Counted from the stretch's first letter, positions 29,012 through 37,224 are shown. The stretch: DNA of 64,000 nucleotides from Oscillospiraceae bacterium (GCA_009776305.1 WRLY01000002.1:1-64000); one strand, 5' to 3'. Translations and numbers: made by a program. Notes: generated by a model not told the origin, from the letters alone.

Positions 29012-29149
29012 GACAAACGAGATATTCAGACGTTTGGGTTTCTGCTTGGTCGGGGAGTGTTGGGGCTGAATGTCGATGTCCCCGTGAACAGCGGCGATGA
29101 TAAAGATGTACTTCGCGGGTGGGGTGATTTTGGGAATATGATGTTATAA
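29012..29149 (+). pseudogene. Coding remnant after the ADP-ribosylglycohydrolase gene
   Basis: A frame without a start runs from about 29012 to TAA at 29149. It reads TFGFLLGRGVLGLNVDVPV and ends GWGDFGNMML, with natural codon choice. It is one frame away from the glycohydrolase stop at 29010 and ends 38 nt before the next gene. It looks like the 3' end of a lost or frameshifted gene. I do not recognise the family. Confidence 0.4.
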
Positions 29150-29187
29150 AGAATCTGTAAAATAAGCAAACTAAATGGAGGAATACT

Positions 29188-30960
29188 ATGGCATTTCAAA
29201 CAGCTCTTACAATAAAAGAAATAATATCAGATATTGACGGCAGAAAATATCTTCTTCCGTCAATACAACGCGAATTTGTTTGGGGCGTAGACCAGATTAC
29301 ACAGCTTTTCGACAGCCTTATGCTTGGCTATCCCATAGGCTCTTTCTTGTTTTGGGAAGTTGATGGCGCAAACGCTAAGAAGTTCGCTTTTTATGAGTTC
29401 CTCAGGAACTACCATGAAAAGAATTGCACACACAATTCCAAAGCAAATATCGCGGGCGGCAAACCCGTTACGGCTATTCTTGATGGACAGCAAAGATTAA
29501 CTTCCCTGTATGTTGGTCTTCTCGGAACATACGCCTATAAAATGCCATACAGACCACGCGACAATCCAAAGGCATATCCTACGAGGAAGCTTTATTTGAA
29601 TCTGCTGGAAAAATCTGACGAAGACGGACAATTTTATGATTTTGCATTTCTCATTGATGACGAGTGCGTTAATGATAAAAACCACTATTGGTTTTTAGTA
29701 AGCGATATTATGGGGTTTGAAAAACTAACCGATGCGGTAAAATATCTTCCGAGAGTTACAACCTATTTGGTAAATTTATCAAAGGAAACCGGAGAATTTG
29801 ATGAGGAAAAAGCCGAGTTTGCAACAGAAACACTCAGTAAACTGTGGCAGGCAATTCATTCCGATGGCACAATCAGTTACTACCTTGAAAGAAGCTCGGA
29901 ACTTGATAAGGTTCTTAATATTTTCATTCGTGTAAACAGTGGCGGAACACCTTTAAGTTATTCTGATTTATTGCTCTCTATTGCTTCGGCTCAATGGGAC
30001 GACTTGGATGCTCGCGAAGAAATACATAAAGCCGTTGACGATATAAATGCGATAGGCAGAGGGTTTAACGTCAATAAGGACTTCATATTAAAAGCGTGTT
30101 TGGTTTTGTCCGACTTTACGGATATCGCTTTCAAAGTAGATAACTTTAACCGCAAAAATATGATGAAAATACAAGGCGAATGGGATAATATTATAACCGC
30201 CCTGCATGAAGCTGTGACGTTAGTGTCGCGCTTGGGTTTTAATCGCGACAATATAACTTCAAACAATCTGTTTATCCCTATCGCATATTTCATCAAACAT
30301 ATTGGTTTTCCTCATAATTTTGCCGCCAACAAGAAAAACGCCGAGAGTGTGCGTCTTATTAAAAGGTGGTTTATCAGTGCAATGCTGAAGCGAGTATTCA
30401 GTTTTCAACCTGACGGCGTGCTTCGTCCGATGAGAGAGATAATCAAAAAGCAAAAGGATAACGTGTTCCCGTTTGAAGCAGTTGTAGAGCGTTTCAAAGG
30501 CACGAACAGGACACACGAGTTCACCGATGAGGATATTGAAAGCCTGTTGCAATATAAATATGGGCAAGGTGGTGCTTTGGTCGTGATGTCGATTCTTTAC
30601 CCTTGGGCAGACATGAGTAATCTATTTCACTTAGACCATGTTTTCCCAAAGGCAGAATTTGTTCCAAAAAAGTTGAGGAAAAGAGGGATTAAAAACGATG
30701 AACATAATGAGTTTATTAAGAACTTCAACTTTATAGGCAATCTTCAATTGCTTGAGGGGTATGATAATATATCCAAAAGCGACAAAGACTTTAAAACGTG
30801 GTTTGAAGAAAATTATAAATCAAAAGAAGCACAACTTTCTTACCGCCAGAAACACTTGATTCCTTACGAATCTGATTTATTATTTGAAAATTTCCCGGAA
30901 TTTTTTAAAGCACGCGAAAAGATAATAATCGAAAAACTTAAAAATGAGTTACAAGGATAA
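29188..30960 (+). CDS. DUF262/DUF1524 protein (GmrSD-type nuclease)
   Basis: A 590-residue protein of the GmrSD type IV restriction family, which cleaves modified DNA and defends against phages. The N-terminal DUF262 (GmrS-like) half has LLPSIQREFVWGVDQI (about 22), GYPIGSFLFWEV (about 48) and the nucleotide-binding ILDGQQRLTSLY (about 97). The C-terminal DUF1524 (GmrD-like) half carries an HNH-like site in LFHLDHVFPKAEF (about 476), with NFIGNLQLL (about 513) downstream. Both halves appear intact and fused in one chain. The ATG follows AATGGAGG. It sits among other defence-type genes. Confidence 0.88.
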   Translation: MAFQTALTIKEIISDIDGRKYLLPSIQREFVWGVDQITQLFDSLMLGYPIGSFLFWEVDGANAKKFAFYEFLRNYHEKNCTHNSKANIAGGKPVTAILDGQQRLTSLYVGLLGTYAYKMPYRPRDNPKAYPTRKLYLNLLEKSDEDGQFYDFAFLIDDECVNDKNHYWFLVSDIMGFEKLTDAVKYLPRVTTYLVNLSKETGEFDEEKAEFATETLSKLWQAIHSDGTISYYLERSSELDKVLNIFIRVNSGGTPLSYSDLLLSIASAQWDDLDAREEIHKAVDDINAIGRGFNVNKDFILKACLVLSDFTDIAFKVDNFNRKNMMKIQGEWDNIITALHEAVTLVSRLGFNRDNITSNNLFIPIAYFIKHIGFPHNFAANKKNAESVRLIKRWFISAMLKRVFSFQPDGVLRPMREIIKKQKDNVFPFEAVVERFKGTNRTHEFTDEDIESLLQYKYGQGGALVVMSILYPWADMSNLFHLDHVFPKAEFVPKKLRKRGIKNDEHNEFIKNFNFIGNLQLLEGYDNISKSDKDFKTWFEENYKSKEAQLSYRQKHLIPYESDLLFENFPEFFKAREKIIIEKLKNELQG

Positions 30961-31360
30961 ACAAGATGTAGTGTCGTCGAAAAAAAGTCGCACATCAAGC
31001 CGGGCTTGCACTGAAAACAAAAAAATGCTGTGGTAGGTTGAAAGTCGTCTGCTTTGCCTGTGCGTGCTTTTTAGGTGGAGGCGCGGAATTGCACTCATGT
31101 TGCGATGAGGCGAATTCGCGCAAATTCAAAACCGGAACTGGTACTAAGACCCAATCCCAGTTTTGTACGCTCCGTTGGAGCGTGCAAAACAAGACACTCA
31201 CTCTGCTTGCTTATTGGGCTCGCTCACGCGAGTTAAGCCGCATTTTTATTTTCGGAAAAATTGTCGCCGCTCCGCTGTGTTGGGGGAAAACTCCAAACCC
31301 CATAAACTCGATGTTCATATTTTAGTAACAATTAAAAACGCAAAACCACGAGGAAAAACC
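30961..31360. other. Spacer with hairpins, no gene
   Basis: Four hundred bases between the DUF262 gene and DUF503. Open frames here lack ribosome sites and recognisable products. It contains a strong hairpin (31161-31189) and a smaller palindrome CAAGCCGGGCTTG near 30996. Confidence 0.5.
31161..31189. repeat. 13-bp stem hairpin
   Basis: TTTTGTACGCTCC pairs with GGAGCGTGCAAAA (one T-G wobble) over a 3-nt loop. There is no following T run, so it is not an obvious terminator. Confidence 0.6.
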
Positions 31361-31636
31361 ATGCACACTTTATCAGCCAAGCTAACTTTTCACATTCACC
31401 ACGCCGCCTCTCTCAAGGACAAGCGGCAGGTTTGTCGCAGTCTTGTTGACAAAACGCGGCGGCGGTTCAATGTGTCTGTTGCAGAAGTCGGCACGCAAGA
31501 CGTTCACCGCACGCTAACGCTCGGAGTCGCTGTTGTGTCGGGTGACATGGCTCACGCGCAGAACTCGCTCGACGAAGTTATACGCTTCATGGAAAACAAT
31601 CCCGATGCAGAATTAACAGGAGTAGCTTATGAGTAA
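31361..31636 (+). CDS. DUF503 (YlxP-like) protein
   Basis: Ninety-one residues with the DUF503 pattern: ASLKDKRQVCRSLVDKTRRR (about 16-35), FNVSVAEVG, then TLGVAVVSGD and a C-terminal helix. In many Gram-positives the relative lies between infB and rbfA; here it is outside that context. I chose ATG at 31361, where AGGAAAAACC precedes it and the family start is expected; the longer frame upstream is not homologous. It overlaps the SDR gene by 8 nt. Confidence 0.8.
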   Translation: MHTLSAKLTFHIHHAASLKDKRQVCRSLVDKTRRRFNVSVAEVGTQDVHRTLTLGVAVVSGDMAHAQNSLDEVIRFMENNPDAELTGVAYE

Positions 31637-32375
31637 CACCAAACACATCATCGTAACCGGCGGCGCGAACGGCATAGGGCGGTGTGTCGCCGAAACATTT
31701 TTAAAGAGCGGCGCGCGTGTTTCCGTCATCGACATCGCCGAACCGCCGTACTCCCATGAGTGCTTGAGGTTCTTCCGTGGCGACATCGCCGACAAGAACG
31801 TGCTTGAAAAATTTGTGAAGTCGTTAGACCATCTGGTGGATTGTTTGATTAACAACGCCTGCGTAAGTCGGCGCGGGATTTTGTCGGGTTGCAGTTACGA
31901 GGACTTTGAGTATGTTCAGCGTGTCGGTGTGACCGCGCCGTATTATTTGACAAGCCTGTTGCTCAAAAATAATCTGCTCGCGCCGAATGCGAGCATTGTC
32001 AACATCGCTTCAACTCGCGCATTTCAATCCCAACCCGACACCGAGGCGTACACATCAGCGAAAGGCGGAATCGTTGCGCTGACACATTCGATGGCGGTGA
32101 GTTTGGGCGGCAAGGCGCGGGTGAATTGCATCAGCCCGGGGTGGATTGACCGGAGTGCCTCCGGCGGCAATACCGGCGAATCAACCGAACTATCCTTACA
32201 TGACAGAAAGCAACACCCCGCCGCTCGTGTCGGAACGCCTGCGGACATTGCCGAGATGGTTTTGTTTTTGTGTAGCGACAAGGCGGGTTTCATCACCGGC
32301 GAGAACTTCACAATCGACGGCGGCATGAGCAAGCTGATGATTTATCATGGGGATAATGGGTGGGGGTTGGAGTAG
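31629..32375 (+). CDS. SDR-family oxidoreductase
   Basis: NAD(P)-dependent short-chain dehydrogenase/reductase of 248 residues. The cofactor motif is TGGANGIGR (about 10-18), NNACVSRRG (about 75) is the NAG-type motif, and the catalytic Ser, Tyr and Lys are in NIASTRAF and AYTSAKGG (YxxxK about 140-144). FTIDGGMSKLM lies near the C-terminus. VSVIDIAE at the end of strand 2 suggests NAD preference. The substrate cannot be predicted. It overlaps the DUF503 stop by 8 nt. Confidence 0.9.
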   Translation: MSNTKHIIVTGGANGIGRCVAETFLKSGARVSVIDIAEPPYSHECLRFFRGDIADKNVLEKFVKSLDHLVDCLINNACVSRRGILSGCSYEDFEYVQRVGVTAPYYLTSLLLKNNLLAPNASIVNIASTRAFQSQPDTEAYTSAKGGIVALTHSMAVSLGGKARVNCISPGWIDRSASGGNTGESTELSLHDRKQHPAARVGTPADIAEMVLFLCSDKAGFITGENFTIDGGMSKLMIYHGDNGWGLE

Positions 32376-32432
32376 CAACCCTCTCCTTATTTTTCAGTCA
32401 AGACTTTTTTAAATATCGCCGCCTATGGGGTT

Positions 32433-32461
32433 TGACAACGCGCCTTTTATTTTATATAATA
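32433..32461 (+). promoter_or_regulatory. Promoter of the DUF1016 nuclease/recombinase unit
   Basis: Exact consensus TTGACA (32433-32438), 17-nt spacer, TATAAT (32456-32461), 48 nt before the DUF1016 ATG, which follows GAGAGGTAAACC. Confidence 0.88.
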
Positions 32462-32509
32462 ATTGTACGACACGGGGAAGTCCCACCTAAAATATTCGAG
32501 AGGTAAACC

Positions 32510-33550
32510 ATGCTGTTCAATAATAACGACTACGTTTCTATCGTGAACGATATTAAGGCAAGAATAAAACAAGCGCAGTATCGTGTCATCGCTACCGCCA
32601 ACAGCGAGTTGTTCATGTTGTACTGGAACATAGGGTGTGTGATAAACGAAAACAGCGTATGGGGAAATAAGTTTATTGAGAATCTTGCGCGTGACATCAA
32701 GCACGACTTCCCCGACACGAAAGGTTATTCTATCCGCAATCTGAAATATATGGCGAAATTTGCAAAGACCTTTACCGAAATTGAAATTGTGCAGACACTG
32801 TCTGCACAATTAAGTTGGTCGCACAACACCGCACTTTTAGACAAAGTCAAAGACCGTGAAGTGTTCTTGTGGTATGCCGAGCGTAATAAAGAATCGGGTT
32901 GGTCGCTGGAAACATTAAAAGAAGAAGTCGAGGATAAATTATACGAACGGCAAGTCCTCGCCGACAAGTCGAGCAACTTTGAACAGCGGCTTCTGCCGCC
33001 GCAGAGCGAGCTTGCCGAGCAGACCTTGAAAGACCCGTATATGTTCGACTTCATACAATATCGCGAGGGAATGAGAGAGCGTGCAATTGAGGACGAACTT
33101 GTGAAGAACATCACGAAATTATTGCTCGAGCTTGGCACAGGCTTCGCCTTTCTCGGAAACCAATATCATATCGAAGTCGAGAATGAAGACTTTTATATAG
33201 ATATGTTGTTCTACCACATGGAGTTGCGATGCTATATTGTAGTCGAGTTAAAACGCGGCAGTTTCATGCCGGAGTATGCAGGGAAGTTGAACTTTTATGT
33301 TTCCGCTGTTGACGATTTGCTGAAAAAGGAAGTGGACAACCCGACAATCGGGCTTCTCCTGTGCAAAAATAAACGCGGCATGATTGCCGAGTATTCGCTT
33401 CGTGACATTGATAAGCCCATAGGTGTCAGCGAGTATAAGTTGATTAAAGACCTGCCGGAAAAATATGAAAACCTCTTGCCGTCGGCGGAGGATATTGCGA
33501 AACGCATTGCCGATATTCCCGATGATGATGAACAAGGTGGTGAACCATGA
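32510..33550 (+). CDS. DUF1016 PD-(D/E)xK nuclease (YhcG family)
   Basis: 346 residues with an N-terminal DUF1016 winged-helix-like domain (about 8-150; SNSEL-type segment then LYWNIGCVINEN and DFPDTKGYSIRNLKYM) and a C-terminal PD-(D/E)xK nuclease domain (about 165-330). The nuclease core has DFYIDMLFYH (catalytic Asp) and CYIVVELKRG (ExK). Such proteins are linked to mobile elements and phage defence. The stop overlaps the recombinase start by 4 nt (ATGA), so the two are translationally coupled. Confidence 0.9.
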   Translation: MLFNNNDYVSIVNDIKARIKQAQYRVIATANSELFMLYWNIGCVINENSVWGNKFIENLARDIKHDFPDTKGYSIRNLKYMAKFAKTFTEIEIVQTLSAQLSWSHNTALLDKVKDREVFLWYAERNKESGWSLETLKEEVEDKLYERQVLADKSSNFEQRLLPPQSELAEQTLKDPYMFDFIQYREGMRERAIEDELVKNITKLLLELGTGFAFLGNQYHIEVENEDFYIDMLFYHMELRCYIVVELKRGSFMPEYAGKLNFYVSAVDDLLKKEVDNPTIGLLLCKNKRGMIAEYSLRDIDKPIGVSEYKLIKDLPEKYENLLPSAEDIAKRIADIPDDDEQGGEP

Positions 33551-33755
33551 AAGCCGTAATCTACGCTCGCTACTCCTCCGAACAGCAGACCGAGAACAGC
33601 ATCGAGGGGCAAATTCGCGAGTGCAAAGAATACGCCGAGCGGCACAACATGAAAGTCGTGACGGCATACATCGACCGCGCGTTGTCGGCAAAGTCGGACG
33701 ACCGCCCGGAGTTTCAGCGCATGATTCGCGATAGCGCGAAGAACAATTTCGATGT
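33454..33755 (+). repeat. 302-bp direct repeat, copy 1
   Basis: Covers the last 97 bp of the DUF1016 gene and the first 209 bp of the recombinase gene. The second copy is at 37225-37526, the same length without gaps and with roughly 15 substitutions by eye. Confidence 0.92.
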
Positions 33756-34911
33756 CGTTCTCGTCTGGAAATTAGACCGCTTCGCGCGGAATCGCCTCGA
33801 CTCGTCTACTTACCGTGCGATTTTGAAACGCAACAATGTCAACGTCGTTTCAATTAAAGAGAATATTTCCGACGGTCCGGAGGGGATTATTCTTGAAGCA
33901 CTTCTTGAGGGCATGGCGGAGTATTATTCCGCAGAGTTAAGCGTGAAAATTAAAAGAGGACACAAAGAAAATGCCTTGAAATGCAAGGCGAACGGAGCAG
34001 TTCCGCCGTTTGGTTACAACGTCAACGCAGAGCATTATTACGAAATCGACTCGCTGACTGCACCGATTGCGTTGGAGATTTTCACTCGTTATGCTGACGG
34101 CGAAACAGCGGTGGAGATTCTCGATGACCTGCACAAGCGAAATGTCTTCGCGGGTTCACGCCGCAAGTTCAAGCACAGAAGCGCGCTTTACACAATGTTG
34201 AAAAACCGCAAGTACATCGGCGAGTACAAATACGGAGACACAGTCATCGCGAACGGAATCCCGGCGATTGTCCCACAAGAAATTTTCGAGCGGGTACAAG
34301 AACGAACCGAGCAGAGCAAACACAAGCCCGCTTCCAAGAAAGCGGACGATGAATATATTTTGACTACGAAGCTGTTTTGCGGACAGTGCGGCACGATGAT
34401 GGTCGGCACAGGCGGCACAAGCCGAACGGGAAAAGTGTACCATTATTATAAATGCGGCAACGCGATGTACAAACACACCTGCGACAAAAAAGCCGTGACT
34501 AAAGATTGGGTCGAGCGGCTTGTCGTGAAGTTGACACAGGACAATGTTCTTCAAGATGACGTGATTGAGCGGTTCGCGGACAGGGTTTTGGAGTTATTCG
34601 ACAAAGAAAACGCGGTTATACCTTTTTTACAAAAACAGCTAAAAGATATTGACAAGCGCATAGACAATGTGCTAAATTTAATAGAGGAAGGCGCGGCGAA
34701 CGATTCTTTGAGAAAACGCCTTGACGACCTTGAAACCAAGAAGGAGCAATTGGAAATTTCCATTTCAAAGGAAAGCATCGAAAAACCGTCGCTTGATAAA
34801 GAGGGTATAATCTTTTGGATTAGTCGGTTCAAAGGTGGCGATGTGGATAATCCCGCATATCGGAAAAGTATCATTGATACTTTTCCGATATGCGGTTTTT
34901 CTGTACGATGA
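33547..34911 (+). CDS. Large serine recombinase, C-terminus frameshifted
   Basis: Site-specific recombinase of 454 residues as read. The resolvase domain has AVIYARYSSEQQTENSIEGQ with the nucleophilic Ser (about 9-10), DRALSAKSDDRPEFQRM and VWKLDRFARNR. The recombinase domain (about 150-250) has IKRGHKENALKCKANG and PPFGYN. A zinc ribbon (CGQCG about 277 and CGNAMYKHTC about 302) and a coiled coil (about 350-415) follow. The frame ends at PICGFSVR. The family's usual last segment is found in the next frame just downstream, so a frameshift has removed it. It could still act, since the lost part is short. Confidence 0.88.
   Translation: MKAVIYARYSSEQQTENSIEGQIRECKEYAERHNMKVVTAYIDRALSAKSDDRPEFQRMIRDSAKNNFDVVLVWKLDRFARNRLDSSTYRAILKRNNVNVVSIKENISDGPEGIILEALLEGMAEYYSAELSVKIKRGHKENALKCKANGAVPPFGYNVNAEHYYEIDSLTAPIALEIFTRYADGETAVEILDDLHKRNVFAGSRRKFKHRSALYTMLKNRKYIGEYKYGDTVIANGIPAIVPQEIFERVQERTEQSKHKPASKKADDEYILTTKLFCGQCGTMMVGTGGTSRTGKVYHYYKCGNAMYKHTCDKKAVTKDWVERLVVKLTQDNVLQDDVIERFADRVLELFDKENAVIPFLQKQLKDIDKRIDNVLNLIEEGAANDSLRKRLDDLETKKEQLEISISKESIEKPSLDKEGIIFWISRFKGGDVDNPAYRKSIIDTFPICGFSVR
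34853..34895. repeat. Perfect palindrome, 20-bp arms, 3-nt loop
   Basis: The left arm 34853-34872 ends AAAAGTATC, the loop is ATT, and the right arm 34876-34895 starts GATACTTTT. All 20 pairs match. The palindrome lies inside the recombinase gene at the frameshift point and is followed by TTTTT, so it could also act as a terminator. Confidence 0.95.
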
Positions 34912-35062
34912 CGAGTTGGTTGTCGGGTTCAATTGGAAAGACGGCACGAGAACGCTCAAGCTATCGGAGCTTGAAAAAACGCTTGGTAAGCGAGAGAGCG
35001 TTGGTTCGTATTTGGGACAGTTTGGTCAAGAAACCAAAAACCCGCTTATTCTGTATGAATAG
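34892..35062 (+). pseudogene. Out-of-frame C-terminus of the recombinase
   Basis: In the +2 frame the sequence encodes AVFLYDDELVVGFNWKDGT and continues to a TAG at 35060-35062. This is the typical end of large serine recombinases (FLYDD...NxKDGT). It shows the gene was originally continuous to 35062 and has since gained a frameshift between about 34880 and 34895. Confidence 0.85.
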
Positions 35063-35080
35063 GCGGGTTATCCTTTTTTA
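35039..35080 (+). terminator. Terminator of the recombinase gene
   Basis: AACCCGC pairs with GCGGGTT, with further pairing of the TTATTC and GAATA segments inside, followed by CCTTTTTT. It overlaps the original stop codon. Confidence 0.8.
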
Positions 35081-35159
35081 GTCACGTTTTTCAGTCGTCA
35101 TATCCGACATGAAATAATTCAAAAATGAGCTATAACACCTATATTTGAATTAAATTTTG

Positions 35160-36413
35160 CTAACGTAAATTGCTAACCTGGGCAGTAACCCCCGCCACCA
35201 GCCCCGCGTCCCCGACAAGTGTAAAATTCGCCTTATATTCGGTTTTATTTTTCTGACGCAAGCGGTTCATGGCAAGCCGCCGCGCTTCCTCGACGGTTTC
35301 AACCTTTTCGTTTATTTCAAGCGTGGGATTGTCGGGAATTGAATCCGACGGCACATAAGTATACTCTATCGTCTGCCCGCTCGCAGGGTCGGTGTAACTT
35401 ACGCGGCATTTACTATAATTAGTATCGTTGGACGACGTGCTGAAGCGGTATGTTTTAATATCGCTTTCGCCCCGCTTTATTTTCCGAACCGATTCTTTTT
35501 TCTCAAAATCCGCTTCGTCAAATAACACAATCACGCCCGCCGTAACTTTTAATGAAATTCCCGCATTTTTACAAAGCCCCTGTAAAAAAACAATATCCGA
35601 TGTTTGAATCTGTTCGCGGCGGCTGTAAAGCGGGTCGAAAGCCGCTAAAAACATAGATTTCAGACTATTTTTATTAGCGATTTCACTCGCAATCGCCGAA
35701 AGCTTTATATTTTCCCACGCCTTAGTCTTTCTCTCGGTTCTGACGGTGGAGGAATGAGGGAGCGCGGTCGCCTTGATTGTAACCCGCGAAGCCTGTCCGC
35801 CGCCGCCCGCCGCGTCTATATCGTCAACCTCAAAAACCCCGCAATCTAATACCCTATCCTTACCGTCGCTTTCCCAATTTTTTTGAATAATGACAGCAGA
35901 TATTTTCACGCCTTTAAAATCACCGCTGATTTTATGTTTCGGCGCATCGTCAGCTGTAAACGCAAGTTCAATCAAATTTTCGTCAACCCACCCGTAAACA
36001 TTCGACGTTTCACCGATAAGGTGTATCGGGTGCAAAGCGCCTTTGGCTATGTTCGTAATTTTCGCAGTCCCCGCCTTTCTCGGCGTGTGGTTCGCCGAAA
36101 CGGTAGCAACAGACGAAACATAATGATGCCCGCCCTTGAAATGAACCATGTCGCCTGTTTTTAATTCCCCGCTACTGACCGGAACGGTTTTTGTGTCCGA
36201 TTCGCAGGGGACACTCCCCTCGGACACAGTTTTAAACCAATTAAGCCAGTCGGTTTCCCTGTCTTCAAGTTCAATTCGTAAATCGTCCGCCTCGTCCTCC
36301 TCGCTGTCGCTGTAATTAAACGACAACAAGTATTTATTTATATCAGCACTCACATCAGCACCGCCGATTTTGACTGCTATTTCCGTTCGCCGCGCTATTT
36401 CGTTGTTACTCAC
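35160..36413 (-). CDS. Phage tail/late control gene D-like protein, 3' truncated
   Basis: Baseplate hub protein of the gpD/XkdQ (VgrG-like) family, part of a contractile tail. Visible features: an N-terminal IGGADVSADINKYLLSFNYS strand region (about 13-32), GVKISAVIIQKNW (about 178), and a segment with IASEIANKNSL and YSRREQIQTSDIVFLQGLC (about 265-290). It stops at VAGVTAQVSNLR, where relatives normally continue some tens of residues, so it looks truncated about 100 bp from the recombinase end. The start is GTG after AAAGGGGGTGAAATGTC. An SH3-like insert (about 75-170) is present. Confidence 0.75.
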   Translation of the reverse strand: MSNNEIARRTEIAVKIGGADVSADINKYLLSFNYSDSEEDEADDLRIELEDRETDWLNWFKTVSEGSVPCESDTKTVPVSSGELKTGDMVHFKGGHHYVSSVATVSANHTPRKAGTAKITNIAKGALHPIHLIGETSNVYGWVDENLIELAFTADDAPKHKISGDFKGVKISAVIIQKNWESDGKDRVLDCGVFEVDDIDAAGGGGQASRVTIKATALPHSSTVRTERKTKAWENIKLSAIASEIANKNSLKSMFLAAFDPLYSRREQIQTSDIVFLQGLCKNAGISLKVTAGVIVLFDEADFEKKESVRKIKRGESDIKTYRFSTSSNDTNYSKCRVSYTDPASGQTIEYTYVPSDSIPDNPTLEINEKVETVEEARRLAMNRLRQKNKTEYKANFTLVGDAGLVAGVTAQVSNLR

Positions 36414-36465
36414 GACATTTCACCCCCTTTAAAACAAAAAAATTGAAAAAAATTTTAAAAAACGC

Positions 36466-36494
36466 TTGACATACGTAATATTACGTGTTATAAT
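36466..36494 (+). promoter_or_regulatory. hicAB promoter with operator in the spacer
   Basis: TTGACA (36466-36471) and TATAAT (36489-36494) are exactly 17 nt apart. The spacer contains the perfect 14-bp palindrome ACGTAATATTACGT (36473-36486), an ideal site for autorepression by the HicA-HicB complex. Confidence 0.85.
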
Positions 36495-36513
36495 ATATAT
36501 AGGAGGTGAGGGA

Positions 36514-36696
36514 ATGACAAATACAGAGTTAAGAAAAAAACTGCAAAAAGCAGGGTGGACGATTACACCGGGAAAAGCTCATGATCAGGCAAAAAACCCA
36601 AACTATCCCGGTGTTAAAATAGCAATCCCTCGCCACAAAGGTGATATTCCAAAAGGCACAGCAAACTCAATTCTAAAGGAAGCGGGGCTAAAATAA
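36514..36696 (+). CDS. hicA: HicA-family toxin
   Basis: Sixty-residue double-stranded-RNA-binding-fold mRNA interferase. TNTELRKKLQKAGWTITPG starts the fold, and the catalytic His is expected in IPRHKGDIPKGT, with LKEAG at the end. The start ATG at 36514 follows AGGAGGTGAGGGA. HicB is 42 nt downstream, the standard toxin-first order. It lies between the truncated tail gene and another phage remnant, inserted on the opposite strand. Confidence 0.9.
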   Translation: MTNTELRKKLQKAGWTITPGKAHDQAKNPNYPGVKIAIPRHKGDIPKGTANSILKEAGLK

Positions 36697-36738
36697 AGCC
36701 CCCGCTTTACCCGATAAAAAATAAAGGAGGCATTTACA

Positions 36739-37146
36739 ATGAAATACGTTTATCCGGCTCTTTTTTCAAAGGAAGGCGATTCAATTTTAGTCAGCGTTCC
36801 CGATTTACCCGGCACTCACACTTTTGGCTCTGATATAGCGGACGCCTTGTTTATGGCGGAGGACGCTATAGCCATGTGGTTATGGGACGCTGAAAACAAT
36901 AACGAAGCCATTCCAAAAGCTTCCGCAAAATCCGATATAGAAAAAAGGTGCAAAGAAAAAGGACAGTTTGTCAATCTCGTAGCCGCCGATACGGAGGAAT
37001 ACAGACGGCAAAACGATTCAAGAGCCGTAAAGAAAACCTTGTCTATTCCCGCGTGGTTAAATCATAAAGCCGAAAAAGCAAACGCGCCCTTTTCCCAAAT
37101 ATTACAACAAGGTTTAAAAGATTATCTTCAAATAACGGACGCTTAA
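36739..37146 (+). CDS. hicB: HicB-family antitoxin
   Basis: Antitoxin of 135 residues. The N-terminal HicB domain (about 1-75) begins KYVYPALFSKEGDSILVSVP and has LPGTHTFG and a MAEDAI helix. A C-terminal DNA-binding part (about 95-135) contains TLSIPAWLNHKAEKANAPFS, ribbon-helix-helix-like or HTH. It is preceded by AAAGGAGG. Together with HicA it forms a self-repressing type II module. Confidence 0.92.
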   Translation: MKYVYPALFSKEGDSILVSVPDLPGTHTFGSDIADALFMAEDAIAMWLWDAENNNEAIPKASAKSDIEKRCKEKGQFVNLVAADTEEYRRQNDSRAVKKTLSIPAWLNHKAEKANAPFSQILQQGLKDYLQITDA

Positions 37147-37159
37147 AGCGTCCGTTATT
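37131..37159. terminator. Terminator of hicAB
   Basis: AATAACGGACGC and GCGTCCGTTATT form a perfect 12-bp stem (5-nt loop) overlapping the hicB stop, followed by CTTT. It also overlaps the stop of the minus-strand phage remnant. Confidence 0.7.
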
Positions 37160-37224
37160 CTTTCCACGGCGGCAAGCCCGAAACCGCCGCCGCTTTAATT
37201 TCGGGAATGTCAAGCACAACCCCC
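37155..37224 (-). pseudogene. 3' end of a phage gene, cut by the duplication
   Basis: On the minus strand a frame without a start reads GVVLDIPEIKAAAVSGLPPW then Lys-Glu and TAA. It ends exactly where the 302-bp repeat copy begins (37225). Its position upstream of the tail gpD-like gene suggests it is the end of the preceding tail gene. The family is not recognised. Confidence 0.5.

Noticed and set aside
30995-31325. ORFs on both strands between the DUF262 and DUF503 genes
   Set aside because: They lack ribosome sites and family features; the DUF503 homology starts only at 31361.
34853-34895. Palindrome as an attachment or core recombination site of the recombinase
   Set aside because: Large serine recombinase sites are not long perfect hairpins, and it lies inside the gene at the frameshift; a replication-slip origin explains it better.
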